Below are positions 7,672 to 16,388 of a stretch of 64,000 nt of DNA, piece after piece (position 1 is the stretch's first letter; every line of letters starts with the position of its first letter). Position numbers and translations under genes: made by a program. The stretch spans positions 29,711 through 93,710 of the forward strand of contig CAZGUX010000212.1 in NCBI GenBank assembly GCA_964529305.1. The letters run 5' to 3'. This stretch comes from CAZGUX01 sp964529305 (lineage in GTDB: Bacteria > Acidobacteriota > Terriglobia > Bryobacterales > Bryobacteraceae). Under the pieces are notes generated by a model. The model made no database searches, had not been told where the DNA came from, and saw nothing but the letters and a program-made list of their open reading frames with translations.

Positions 7672-9987
7672 ATGGGCAAGATGCGGAGTCAGCGGAGATC
7701 TTGGTGGCTGCTCTGTCTCGCGGCAGTAGGATTGACGCTCGCGGTCGGAGTCTACCGCACCGCGGGTCTCTTCCCGGCTGCCTCCCCTGGCGAAGAGGCG
7801 CGGACTCACCGCCAGAACGCGGACCCCCGCCAGTGCGCCGCATGCCATGCGGACATCGATCGGACCTATCGGAAAACCGGCATGGGCCGGTCGTTCTACC
7901 GCCCCTCACCGCGAAACATGCCGGAAGACTCGGTGAAGAGCAGCCTCTTCGATCACCGCGCCACGAACACCCGGTATGAGGTGGTCCAGCGGGGCGGGGA
8001 CTATTTCCAGCGCCGTTGGCAGGTGGGAAGGGCCGGGAACGAACTCAATCTCCGCGAGTGGAAGATCGATTTCATCATGGGGTCCGGCAACCACAGCCGG
8101 AGCTACCTGGAGAAAGGCCCCGGCGGCCGGCTGAGCGAACTTCCCCTGGCCTGGTATTCGGAAAAGGGCGGGTACTGGGGGATGAACCCCGGCTACGATA
8201 CGGACCGCGTGATCATGCCGCGAAGAATCGTTTATGAGTGCATGTTCTGCCACAATGGCTATCCGGAGATCCCGGCCGGCAACGACCGATGGGGCAGCGA
8301 GCCTGTCTACCGGGACCCGCTGCCGGAGGGAATCGATTGCCAGCGATGCCACGGGCCTGGCGCCGATCATGTGAAGGCGGCGAGCGTCTCCCGTCAGCGC
8401 GCGCGCGAAACCATCGTCAATCCATCCCGGTTGAACGCGGAACTGCAGATGGAAGTATGCATGCAGTGTCATCTCCAGACCACCAGTTTCCGGCTGCCGG
8501 GGGCCATCCGGCGATTCGACCGCGGGCCGTTCTCCTACCGGCCCGGGGAACCGCTCGGAGATTTCATGATCGTTTTCGACCGGCCGGCGGACAGCAAACG
8601 CGAAGACCGGTTTGAAATCGCCAGCTCGGCGTACCGGCTGCGCCAATCGAAGTGTTTCACCCGGAGCAAAGGCTCGCTCACCTGCACCACTTGCCACAAT
8701 CCGCATAGCGCGCCGAGCGGGCCCTCCGCCACGAATCACTACGCAAACACCTGCCGGAAGTGTCATGCCACGGCACTGCAAGGGCTGGTTGGGCCGGGCA
8801 GGCATCCGGCGGGGGCCGATTGCGTGGCGTGCCACATGCCGAAGCGCAGAACCGATGACGTCGTGCATGTGGTGATGACGGACCATCTGATCCAGAGGAG
8901 GAAGCCCTCGCGCGATCCGCTGGCGGAGAAGGAGGAGCGTCACGAAACCGACGCAACTGCGTACCATGGGGAGGTTGTCCCGTACTACCCGGCGCAGCTA
9001 CCTCCCAAAACGGACAACGACTTGTACGTTGCCATCGCCCAGGTTCAGCACAAGAGCAACCTCGAGAAGGGCGTGCCGCGCCTGACGGCGGCGCTGGAGA
9101 GGCAAAAGCCACGCCTGCCTGGCTTCTATTTTGAATTGGGGGAGGCCTGGAGAAACGCCGGAAAGGCGGCGAAGGCGGCCGAGGCCTATCAGGAGGCCGC
9201 CCAGCGTGACGCCGGTTCTGCGTTCGTCCTGCGAAGGCTCGGCGACGCCCTATGGAAGTCGGGCCAGACGCCGCGCGCCGCGGAGGTCCTCCAGCGCGCC
9301 GTGGAAGCCGCTCCGGACAATGCCAGGGGATGGTACGAACAAGGAATCGTGCTCCTCGACCTGGGACGCAAGACCGAGGCGGCGAACGCACTCGAGCGGG
9401 CCGCCACGCTCGATCCCGACCTGCCCGAGGCGCACAACAGCCTGGGGGTCCTCCTGATTGAGGGGGGACAGGGCGCTCGCGCGGAGGATGCCTTTCGATC
9501 CGCTCTGCGCGCCAAGCCGGACTTCCCGGACGCGCACACCAACCTCGCCATGCTGCTTGCCTCGAAGGGGGCCCTCGAGGAAGCCGCCGATCACTTTGAA
9601 GCCGGACTTCGATACGCCCCCGGGAATACCGAGGAGCGCTGCAACTACGCGGTCGTGCTGGGCCGGATGGACCGCCTCGAAAGCGCGCAGCGCCAACTCG
9701 AGACCGTCATCAAGACGGACCCCAATCTGGCAAGAGCCCGCGAGTTGCTGGGAACCGTCCATGCCAGCCAGGGACGACTGGATGAGGCGATACGGGAATT
9801 CCTTGTGTTACTCCGGCTCCAACCAGGCTCCCCGCGCGCACACTTGAGCCTGGGTATGCTGATGATCCAAAAACGTGAACCCGGCCGCGCGGCAGAGCAC
9901 CTGCGAATGGCGTCGCGAGGGTCCGACCCGGAAGCGAGAAACAAAGCACTCGAACTCCTGCGGGGGATTGGCGGCCCCGCGCAATAG
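7672..9987 (+). CDS. Seven-heme c-type cytochrome with C-terminal TPR repeats
   Basis: After a membrane anchor or uncleaved signal (residues 12-28) there are seven CxxCH heme-binding motifs: CAACH (55), CMFCH (190), CQRCH (223), CMQCH (263), CTTCH (338), CRKCH (361) and CVACH (384). Residues from about 450 to 771 form a chain of TPR repeats (W-Y-E-Q-G-I-V-L-L-D-L-G-R, A-H-N-S-L-G-V-L-L, A-H-T-N-L-A-M-L-L). The heme part resembles the cytochrome c-554 / octaheme-type fold used in periplasmic electron transfer; the TPR part suggests a scaffold for partners. The protein should be outside the cytoplasm. Oxidised or reduced substrate is unknown. A long inverted repeat covers its stop codon. Confidence 0.85.
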   Translation: MGKMRSQRRSWWLLCLAAVGLTLAVGVYRTAGLFPAASPGEEARTHRQNADPRQCAACHADIDRTYRKTGMGRSFYRPSPRNMPEDSVKSSLFDHRATNTRYEVVQRGGDYFQRRWQVGRAGNELNLREWKIDFIMGSGNHSRSYLEKGPGGRLSELPLAWYSEKGGYWGMNPGYDTDRVIMPRRIVYECMFCHNGYPEIPAGNDRWGSEPVYRDPLPEGIDCQRCHGPGADHVKAASVSRQRARETIVNPSRLNAELQMEVCMQCHLQTTSFRLPGAIRRFDRGPFSYRPGEPLGDFMIVFDRPADSKREDRFEIASSAYRLRQSKCFTRSKGSLTCTTCHNPHSAPSGPSATNHYANTCRKCHATALQGLVGPGRHPAGADCVACHMPKRRTDDVVHVVMTDHLIQRRKPSRDPLAEKEERHETDATAYHGEVVPYYPAQLPPKTDNDLYVAIAQVQHKSNLEKGVPRLTAALERQKPRLPGFYFELGEAWRNAGKAAKAAEAYQEAAQRDAGSAFVLRRLGDALWKSGQTPRAAEVLQRAVEAAPDNARGWYEQGIVLLDLGRKTEAANALERAATLDPDLPEAHNSLGVLLIEGGQGARAEDAFRSALRAKPDFPDAHTNLAMLLASKGALEEAADHFEAGLRYAPGNTEERCNYAVVLGRMDRLESAQRQLETVIKTDPNLARARELLGTVHASQGRLDEAIREFLVLLRLQPGSPRAHLSLGMLMIQKREPGRAAEHLRMASRGSDPEARNKALELLRGIGGPAQ

Positions 9988-10019
9988 CAGCCTCGACGCC
10001 GGCGAGGCCGCCGCCAATC
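9966..10019. terminator. Long inverted repeat between convergent genes
   Basis: An outer 10-bp perfect stem GATTGGCGGC (9966-9975) / GCCGCCAATC (10010-10019) encloses an inner 6-bp stem GCCTCG/CGAGGC (9990-9995, 10003-10008). It spans the end of the cytochrome gene and the spacer before the convergent lyase gene. There is no T-tract, so it may act as a bidirectional or Rho-assisted terminator or as a 3' stabiliser. A further small hairpin overlaps the lyase stop codon at 10023-10036. Confidence 0.5.
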
Positions 10020-10027
10020 GGACCGCT

Positions 10028-10981
10028 TCAAAGCGGATCGGAAAGGAACTCCGGATAACGCTCGCGCAGCCAGACCCGCAACAGGGACACGGTTTCATCG
10101 GACCAGCCTATGTAGGGAGCCCGGCATCGCTGGCTGCCGGTGAAAAAGCCCGCGGCGACCGAGAGGCCTTTATCCGCGACGGGATCGATGCCGCCTTCGC
10201 AGCGCTCGCCCAGCCATTCGTCGAGTTCCCGGAAGAACGCGCTGGCGCGTTTCTGCATCACGATGGCCTCCTCCCACCGGCCGTTCCCGGCTTTCTCGAA
10301 CATCTCCAGCATGAAGGCCGGGCGGGTGCTGACCAGCGAGCTGTACGATCCCCGGACGCCCAGCAACATGCCGGATACCAGCAGATCTTCCCCGACGAAA
10401 AACGAGAGCTCCGGAGTCTGCGCGAGGTCAGCCTGCAGGTTGCCGAAATGGCTGCCTGCGAACGTATACTTTACGCCGATGAGACTGGGGGCCACGTCCA
10501 GGATGCGCCGGTAGTCGGCCGCGTGCAGAAACCGCTTGGCGCGCGGGATGTTGTAGTGCACCAGCGGCATCTGTGGGCATGCCGTGTGAACATCCTTGAA
10601 AAACCGCAGCACCTCCCGGTCGGTCATTTCCATCCAATACGGAACGGTCACCTGCACCGCGCCGACCTGAGGATGCCGGCAGGCGTACTCGAACAGGCGC
10701 AGCGTTTTCGCCGTGGCGTCGGCGCAGCAGCCGATCTGCAAGGGCATACCGGCCTCGCCACAGAGGGCCGCCTGCAGATCCACCATCCGCCGGAACTCGT
10801 CATATTCCAGCGCGTAGAACTCGCCGGTGCTTCCTGTGGTAAAGATCCCGTCGACCCGCGAACGAATCAACCGGCGGGTGTTTTCGACGTACGATATCTC
10901 GTCGAAGGCGAAATCCTCGTCCCAGGCCATGGTGATGGCGGCCCAGATCCCCTTCAGGCTCTGCGCTGTCAATCTCGTCAT
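10028..10981 (-). CDS. DapA/NanA-family Schiff-base lyase
   Basis: The protein (317 aa from ATG at 10981) is a class I aldolase of the dihydrodipicolinate synthase / N-acetylneuraminate lyase family. Family signatures are visible: GSTGEFYALEYDEF (residues 50-63), the tyrosine of VHYNIP (Tyr143) and the Schiff-base lysine of GVKYTF (Lys171). The longer frame to 11170 overlaps the upstream gene; a GGGGGA ribosome site precedes ATG 10981. It lies 17 bases after an amidohydrolase gene and both likely form one operon. Members split or form 2-keto acids; the presence of a sialidase in the window makes a sialic acid or related sugar-acid substrate attractive, but the sequence alone does not fix it. 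Confidence 0.8.
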   Translation of the reverse strand: MTRLTAQSLKGIWAAITMAWDEDFAFDEISYVENTRRLIRSRVDGIFTTGSTGEFYALEYDEFRRMVDLQAALCGEAGMPLQIGCCADATAKTLRLFEYACRHPQVGAVQVTVPYWMEMTDREVLRFFKDVHTACPQMPLVHYNIPRAKRFLHAADYRRILDVAPSLIGVKYTFAGSHFGNLQADLAQTPELSFFVGEDLLVSGMLLGVRGSYSSLVSTRPAFMLEMFEKAGNGRWEEAIVMQKRASAFFRELDEWLGERCEGGIDPVADKGLSVAAGFFTGSQRCRAPYIGWSDETVSLLRVWLRERYPEFLSDPL

Positions 10982-10998
10982 CGTGTCCCCCAACCAAC

Positions 10999-11799
10999 CT
11001 AAGCAGCGGGCAGCTTCAGGAGCGCCAGCGCGTTGTCCCGAAGAATCGCCCGCTTGTCCTCTTCGCTGATTTCCGCCGTTTCGATGCGCCGTCTCTGCAT
11101 CGCCGCCGAATAGAGCGGCGTGTCGGTGCCGAAGAGGATACGGCGGCAGCCGATCTCCTCGACCGCCCATTCGATCAGCCCGGGAATGATGCTGTTGGCG
11201 CTCGATGTATCCACATGGAGATTCCCGTTGCGCGAGGCCTGAATGGCTCGCACCTGGTGACCCAGGTCATTGTCCCAGCCACAACCAAGGTGGGCCAGGA
11301 TCAAGTTCAGCTCCGGGAAGTCGTTGGCAAAAGGAACGCAATCCTCCGGCAGGCTGTTCTGTTCGCCGCTGTGGGTCAGCACCACCGCCGCATGGCGAGC
11401 GGCGAACTCGAAGATCCGGCCGCCTTCCCGTTTGATGGGATACCCGTGCTCTTCCGGATGGATCTTGATCCCGACACACTTGGGATGTTTGAGGCGCTCG
11501 GCGGCCTGAATGAACGTCTCGGGCTGGTTGGGATTGAGAATCACCCATTGCAACAGACCGGGCGTCTCCTCGACGACCCTCGCCGCTTCTTCGTTCCCTT
11601 TCACCGCGTCGGCTTCGAAGCGGGGAACCAACCCGAGCAAAGGAGACACTACGGTGGTTCCAATCCCCGACCGCCTCGCCCGGTCCTCCACCTGGCTGGC
11701 GGTCGCCGTCATGAAACGGTTGTGCAAAGTCAATTCCTTGCGGTAGTACACGCCGTAGTGGCCATGCACATCGATAGCGACAATGTCATTGATCGTCAC
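10999..11799 (-). CDS. Metal-dependent amidohydrolase (amidohydrolase_2 family)
   Basis: The 266-residue protein has the metal-binding H-x-H of strand 1 (His12 and His14 in DVHGHYG), KIHPEE and LTHSGEQ for the middle ligands, HLGCGW, and the aspartate of FGTDTP near residue 220, followed by the C-terminal N-A-x-x-L-L helix. This is the TIM-barrel amidohydrolase_2 (PF04909) family, whose members are decarboxylases, lactonases or hydrolases of cyclic compounds. It has no signal peptide. It is the first gene of a two-gene unit with the downstream lyase. The pair could open and then cleave a sugar lactone or acid, but this is inferred from context only. Confidence 0.75.
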   Translation of the reverse strand: MTINDIVAIDVHGHYGVYYRKELTLHNRFMTATASQVEDRARRSGIGTTVVSPLLGLVPRFEADAVKGNEEAARVVEETPGLLQWVILNPNQPETFIQAAERLKHPKCVGIKIHPEEHGYPIKREGGRIFEFAARHAAVVLTHSGEQNSLPEDCVPFANDFPELNLILAHLGCGWDNDLGHQVRAIQASRNGNLHVDTSSANSIIPGLIEWAVEEIGCRRILFGTDTPLYSAAMQRRRIETAEISEEDKRAILRDNALALLKLPAA

Positions 11800-11844
11800 G
11801 AGTTATTCCCAGGTTGTAGGACGAAGTGATTCCGGAATGCTCCT

Positions 11845-11870
11845 GGCAGGCCTTGCAGACCCGGCCTGCC
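11845..11870 (-). terminator. Hairpin downstream of the TonB-dependent receptor gene
   Basis: A perfect 8-bp stem GGCAGGCC/GGCCTGCC (11845-11852, 11863-11870) with a 10-base loop lies just after the receptor stop codon, in the 97-base space before the amidohydrolase start. It lacks a U-tract in either direction. It could be an intrinsic-like terminator, or a processing or attenuation structure that sets different expression levels for receptor and enzymes. Confidence 0.45.
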
Positions 11871-11896
11871 GTGTCATGGACCGGAGTTCGCGGCTG

Positions 11897-14800
11897 CTAC
11901 CACTCCACGCGCGCTTCGAAGTAAATCTGCCGCCACTGGCCGAGGTTGGCCGTGACGCCCGAGTTGTACACCGTATCGTTCGCCCGGGCCACGGTCGCCG
12001 AGCTGTTGATGATGAACCCTCCGGTACCCGAATTCCCCTTCGCCGGATGATTGAAGATGTTCATGCTCGTCATCCCGATGCGGAGTCTCGGAAGCCTCTC
12101 ATCGCTTCCGAAGTGGATGTACTTGTAGGCTCCGGCGTCATAGTTCCAGTAGCCAAGCCCTTCGATGATGCCCATCCCGGCATTCCCGTAGCGGCCTGAT
12201 GTCGGTCGAACGAAGCAGCTTGTGTCAAAAACCGCGTCCCACCTTCGGTGGCTCGGTTTCCCGCTGCAGATCCGGTCGGTCCGGATCAAAGTCTGGCCGG
12301 TGTTGGCTGCATCAAAGCCGCTCCAGAGAGGAGTAAAGTAGTTGCCGGTTCGCGCGAGGAAGAAGCCGGAAATCGACCAGCCGCCAATGATCGTGTTCAG
12401 GACGCTGCGTCCCAGACCTTGCGTGTTGCTCAGGAGCGGCCGGCCTTTGCCGAACGGCAGATCGTACACGTACATGGTGCGGAAACTGTGCCGTGGGATG
12501 GCCTCGCAGTTCCCCTTGTTCCTGGAGCGGTCGTACGGGTTTTCGCTCGTCGCACCCAGGGCGCCAAAGGAGCCATAGTTCTGCTCGAGACCGCCCTCGT
12601 CGTTGTCCGTCAGGCACTTGGACAAAGCATACCCCCCGTTCAGGGTGAAACCGTTTCTCCACTGCCTCTTGAACTCGGTATCGAGGGAGTTGTAGGCCGC
12701 GTTGCCGCCCGAATCCGCGTACACCACGCTGAACCATTGCGGGTAGACGAGCCGGTTCTGGGAATATGGGGTCGTGCTCGCCCTGGGCAGACCGATGTTG
12801 GCGCGATAGGGGAGATTGGTCGTCCGGCTGCCCGCGTAACTGGCGCGGAATACTATGTCGCCGGGCAGCTTCCGTTCGCCGGTCAAATGCCATTGGTGCA
12901 TTTGCGGGGCTCGAAGCGAGGGATTCACCCCGGTGACCCCCAGCCCGGAGACGGCCAGCACGGAGTTTGTGGGGAACGGGTTTGCCATGGTGAACGCAGG
13001 AGCGCACACGGCGGAATCGGCGGGGCAAACATTGGTGTTGCTAAAGTTTTGAACCCCAGGCGTGAAGGGCCCGCCGGTGGCTCCTCCGTTGGCAATCAAG
13101 GTGCCATACATGCCGTAACCGCCCCGCACCACGGTGTTGCTGCCCAATTGGTAGGCAAACCCGAAACGCGGAGTCAGATACAGTTGTCCATTCACCAGGC
13201 GATCAGGGAAGCCGCCGGCAGTCTGTGCAGTCACGATTCTCGCCCGCAAGTTGGGCGCAAGGCCGGGATTCAGCTTCGCGAGCGAACTTTCGTCGGGAAC
13301 CACCAGGTTCCCGGTTCGCACGTCGAAGTTATAGTATTTGCCGTCAGGCTCGATCGGAGGAGAGTTGTACTGGACGCGAAAGCCGATATTGAGCGTCAGG
13401 TTTCTCTTGACCCGGTAATCCTCGCTGATGAAGAACCCCAACTGCCGCGGCTGCTGCCCGATCGGCCCGGGCGGCAGGTTGCGGGACGTCTGCGAGGGCA
13501 GGCCCAGCAGGAAATCGCCAAATCCGGTCCCGGCAAAAAGCCCGGTAAAGTTATATGTACCGAACAGGTTCGAGTAGCTTGTCGTCGCGGTTTTCCGGCG
13601 CACCAGTTCGAACCCCGTCTTGGTCGTCGCGTGGCCTCGCGTCCAGCTCAGCGTGTCTCGAAACGTGTAAACGCGCTCGTCGGACTGCGAGGCAGCGGAC
13701 ATGGAAAGGCCCGTCATGCCAGTGATATTGAGGGTGGGGCCGCCCGTGATGCCCGGCGGAGTGTTGGGCGCGAGAGCCAAGCCGATGGACGACATCACAT
13801 CCTGCCCCAGCAGCTCATTGGACGATTCGCTGTACACGCCCAGCCGCGCGCCGAAGTTCACCTCGTTCAGCAGGCTCGGGCTGAAGATATGGTTTGCGCT
13901 GGCGTTGAAGAAATTGAACCGCCTGAGCAGGAAGTTCCTTCCCAAGGCGAGCAGGCTGTTGTTCTGGTTGATGATGCTGTGGTTGTAGCCGTAGCTGAAG
14001 CTGACGTTGTCCTTCGAGCCGATTTGCTGATCCGCGCGCAGAAAGAGGTCGTGGTAGGGCTGATTGTAGAGGCCCAGGGTGTTGTAGTTGAACTGCGCGA
14101 AACCCACGCCGGCGGGCACCTGTGGCATGTACTGGTCCATCACCTTCTGCGCGATTGGGGAAATCCGGGAGGCAGGGATGGTTGCATTCGCGAAGGGCGT
14201 CCTGGTGATTGGATCGATGATCGGGGTGTTCATCTGAGAGAGGTTTCCCGCCCGCATCTGCCCGGTCGGCAGGGTTGCTGACGACGGTCCCGGCAAGTTG
14301 AAGTTATACCGCTGAAACGTCATGTGAAAAAACGTTTTGTTCTTGCCGTTGTAGACCTTGGGGATGTAGGCCGGACCTCCGACGATGAAGCCCAATCCGA
14401 TGGTGGGAAGCCCCGGGGGCCGCGACGACGTGGAGTACCAATTGAGGGCATTCAAGGCAGCGTTCTGAATCTCGGTCCACACGGCGCCGTGAAACTCGTT
14501 GGTGCCTTTCGCGGTGAACATCTCGGTCGTGTTCGAGGTCTGGTGTTGCGCGTCGGCGAGCAGCGTCGACGACTGCAATTCTTCTACAGTTCCCCTCGGC
14601 ATGCGCACGCCGGAGGTGCTGGCGATTCCGAAGACGGCTCCGTCAAGAGTCACCCGCCGGTCATACGTTTGCGAGCCATAGGCCGTCACGGCTCGCCCGC
14701 CAATGTAAGTTTGTCCTGGCAGGTAAGGCACCAGCGTGTCTGCTAACGTCTGCCCCGAGGGCATGATGGTAGCGGGCATCGAAAGGTACTGAGCAATCGC

Positions 14801-15205
14801 CGACGGCGCGACCGTTCCCGATTCCGTATTCAACTGCACGACGGACGCGGAAACCGTGACGCTTTCCGTGGTGGCGCCCAGCGCCAATTGAAGATCCGCT
14901 CGCGACGATTTGCCGGCGGAGACCACAATGCCTGTAAGCCGGAAATCCTTGAATCCGGTCCTCTCGGCGGTGATCGTGTATACACCCGGGATCAGACCGC
15001 CGATCAGGTACTCGCCGGATTCGTGTGTCTCCGTGGAGAAACCGAGGTTCGTGGATTCGTTTGTCGCGCGAACGGTCGCTCCGGCTACCTTTGCCAGAGC
15101 GGGATCGGTCACGCTTCCGGTGACGGATCCGAATTGGCTTTGCGCCATGCCGACGCCCAACGAAAGCGAGGAGACCAGGCACAGCAAAACTCTCAGGAAC
15201 ATCAT
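11897..15205 (-). CDS. TonB-dependent receptor with carboxypeptidase-regulatory-like N-terminal domain
   Basis: From ATG at 15205 (GGAGG ten bases upstream) the protein has about 1102 residues: a signal peptide MMFLRVLLCLVSSLSLGVGMAQ, a carboxypeptidase-regulatory-like beta-sandwich (GSVTGSVTDPALAKVAGATV..., roughly residues 24-110), a plug-like segment with DRRVTLDGAVFG and VEELQSSTL, and a very long beta-barrel ending in an aromatic residue (F-E-A-R-V-E-W), as expected for an outer-membrane barrel. Acidobacteria carry many such receptors, which import or bind oligosaccharides and other large ligands. No TonB box is clearly visible. The gene lies upstream of the amidohydrolase-lyase pair on the same strand, suggesting ligand capture feeding those enzymes. 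The longer frame to 15262 adds no plausible leader. Confidence 0.88.
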   Translation of the reverse strand: MMFLRVLLCLVSSLSLGVGMAQSQFGSVTGSVTDPALAKVAGATVRATNESTNLGFSTETHESGEYLIGGLIPGVYTITAERTGFKDFRLTGIVVSAGKSSRADLQLALGATTESVTVSASVVQLNTESGTVAPSAIAQYLSMPATIMPSGQTLADTLVPYLPGQTYIGGRAVTAYGSQTYDRRVTLDGAVFGIASTSGVRMPRGTVEELQSSTLLADAQHQTSNTTEMFTAKGTNEFHGAVWTEIQNAALNALNWYSTSSRPPGLPTIGLGFIVGGPAYIPKVYNGKNKTFFHMTFQRYNFNLPGPSSATLPTGQMRAGNLSQMNTPIIDPITRTPFANATIPASRISPIAQKVMDQYMPQVPAGVGFAQFNYNTLGLYNQPYHDLFLRADQQIGSKDNVSFSYGYNHSIINQNNSLLALGRNFLLRRFNFFNASANHIFSPSLLNEVNFGARLGVYSESSNELLGQDVMSSIGLALAPNTPPGITGGPTLNITGMTGLSMSAASQSDERVYTFRDTLSWTRGHATTKTGFELVRRKTATTSYSNLFGTYNFTGLFAGTGFGDFLLGLPSQTSRNLPPGPIGQQPRQLGFFISEDYRVKRNLTLNIGFRVQYNSPPIEPDGKYYNFDVRTGNLVVPDESSLAKLNPGLAPNLRARIVTAQTAGGFPDRLVNGQLYLTPRFGFAYQLGSNTVVRGGYGMYGTLIANGGATGGPFTPGVQNFSNTNVCPADSAVCAPAFTMANPFPTNSVLAVSGLGVTGVNPSLRAPQMHQWHLTGERKLPGDIVFRASYAGSRTTNLPYRANIGLPRASTTPYSQNRLVYPQWFSVVYADSGGNAAYNSLDTEFKRQWRNGFTLNGGYALSKCLTDNDEGGLEQNYGSFGALGATSENPYDRSRNKGNCEAIPRHSFRTMYVYDLPFGKGRPLLSNTQGLGRSVLNTIIGGWSISGFFLARTGNYFTPLWSGFDAANTGQTLIRTDRICSGKPSHRRWDAVFDTSCFVRPTSGRYGNAGMGIIEGLGYWNYDAGAYKYIHFGSDERLPRLRIGMTSMNIFNHPAKGNSGTGGFIINSSATVARANDTVYNSGVTANLGQWRQIYFEARVEW

Positions 15206-15546
15206 CAAAACGGCGCCTCCAGATGAGTAACGAATCCCTAAGGAAACAGTACAAGAAGTCATATCATGCGGCGAAGGATCGGGTCAAGATGTCGGATGAG
15301 TATGTAGACAGGATTGTCTCCGCGAGCGGAATGATCGCGGTCCCTACCATGGCCGTTGACGCTCGAACCAGAAGGAGTACAGATCCGCATTGGACGGGAG
15401 ACCCTTGGGGGCTTTCATCACTGGATCAGACTGCGCTACATGGACACGGTGGCCCAAGTCATGGCGCCTGTGGACCCCACTTGTGCTTAGGGGTCGATTC
15501 GATCGAATATTCTCAGAAGGGAGCACCGGAAAGGATCCCCGAGGAC
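15206..15546. other. Divergent spacer with a possible gene fragment and the repeated leader
   Basis: Between the receptor start and the hydrolase start there is no complete gene. The plus-strand frame 15335-15490 is open for 51 codons after a TGA and reads PWPLTLEPEGVQIRIG then HHWIRLRY, ending in a TAG inside the repeated segment. It looks like the 3' end of an eroded gene, but I cannot name it. From 15473 the sequence is the 75-base leader also found at 1474. It contains GACCCC/GGGGTC arms (15473-15478, 15490-15496) and the palindrome TTCGATCGAA, which might be a regulatory site or the end of a mobile element. Confidence 0.35.
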
Positions 15547-15755
15547 GTGACGCGACACCTTCATCACAACGGTTGCGATCTCGCATTTGAAGTGGAGGGC
15601 AGTGGACCGCCAGTCGTGCTGATTCAAGGCGTCGGCGTCCACGGATCGGGATGGCGGCCCCAGGTCCAGGACCTCATCACCGGATACCAGTGCCTGAGCT
15701 TCGACAACCGGGGGATCGGACAGAGCCAACCGGCGCCGGCGTCGCTGACGGTGGA
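15473..15755 (+). repeat. Intact copy of a 283-base direct repeat (other copy 1474-1756)
   Basis: This copy spans the leader and the first 70 codons of the intact alpha/beta hydrolase gene. It pairs with the degenerate copy 14 kb to the left in the same orientation. The boundaries are sharp: the sequences diverge immediately before GACCCCACTTGTGC and immediately after CGCTGACGGTGGA. Direct repeats of this length can recombine and delete the 14 kb between them. Confidence 0.85.
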
Positions 15756-16371
15756 GCAGATGGCGGAAGACACCGCGGCGCTCATGACATCGCTCGGCTG
15801 GCCGGCCGCCCACGTCGTCGGGCATTCCCTCGGCGGATTGATCGCGCTTCGCCTCGCGCTCGACGCCCCGGAACGAGTCCGCAGCCTTTCCCTGCTCTGT
15901 ACATTCTCCCGCGGCGCCGACGCGACGCGTCTGTCGCCGTGGATGCTCTGGGTCGGCCTCCGAACCAGAATCGGAACCCGGGGACAGCGCCGCAACGCCT
16001 TCCTGCAGTTGGTGATGCCTCCGGACGAACCGGCGAACGGCGACAAAGCAGCCTTGGCGAGCGGCCTGGCGGATCTGTTCGGGCACGATCTGGCCGACCA
16101 GCCTCCGGTGACCCTCCGCCAAATGAACGCCATGCGTGGCTGCGACCTGACTTCGCGTCTTGCCGAACTTGGGGGCATTCCGACGCTGGTGGTCAGCGCC
16201 CATCATGACCGCATTGCGCGGCCCGAGTCGGGGCGATCTCTTGCCCAGGGAATCCCAGGGGCGCGCTTCGTCGAACTGGACGATGCTTCCCACGGGGCGC
16301 CGATTCAGTGCGCGGACCGAATGAATGCGTTGCTGCGGGAGCACCTTGCCAGGGCGGAGGACTCGCGGTAG
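15547..16371 (+). CDS. Alpha/beta hydrolase
   Basis: From GTG at 15547 the protein has 274 residues and starts right at the alpha/beta-hydrolase fold. The oxyanion region is VVLIQGVGVHG, the SFDNRGIGQS motif follows, the nucleophile is Ser94 in GHSLGG, and the acid and base are in SAHHDRIA and DASHGAP. It resembles 3-oxoadipate enol-lactonase / haloperoxidase-like hydrolases; the substrate is not determined. A longer frame to 15223 has no family match in its first 108 codons and crosses the repeated leader, so it is rejected. It converges with the flavin monooxygenase gene (17 bases apart); such enzymes sometimes work together on aromatic compounds. Confidence 0.8.
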   Translation: MTRHLHHNGCDLAFEVEGSGPPVVLIQGVGVHGSGWRPQVQDLITGYQCLSFDNRGIGQSQPAPASLTVEQMAEDTAALMTSLGWPAAHVVGHSLGGLIALRLALDAPERVRSLSLLCTFSRGADATRLSPWMLWVGLRTRIGTRGQRRNAFLQLVMPPDEPANGDKAALASGLADLFGHDLADQPPVTLRQMNAMRGCDLTSRLAELGGIPTLVVSAHHDRIARPESGRSLAQGIPGARFVELDDASHGAPIQCADRMNALLREHLARAEDSR

Positions 16372-16388
16372 GGCGCACCCGCGGTCTG

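Noticed and set aside
10982..11170. N-terminal extension of the DapA-type gene
   Set aside because: It overlaps the amidohydrolase gene and lies outside the family domain; ATG 10981 has the better ribosome site.
12248..14281. 677-codon plus-strand open frame opposite the TonB-dependent receptor
   Set aside because: Low-complexity arginine, glycine and valine-rich translation without motifs; typical shadow of a GC-rich gene on the other strand.
15223..15546. N-terminal 108-codon extension of the alpha/beta hydrolase
   Set aside because: Has no family similarity, crosses the repeated leader and lacks a suitable ribosome site; GTG 15547 starts exactly at the hydrolase fold.
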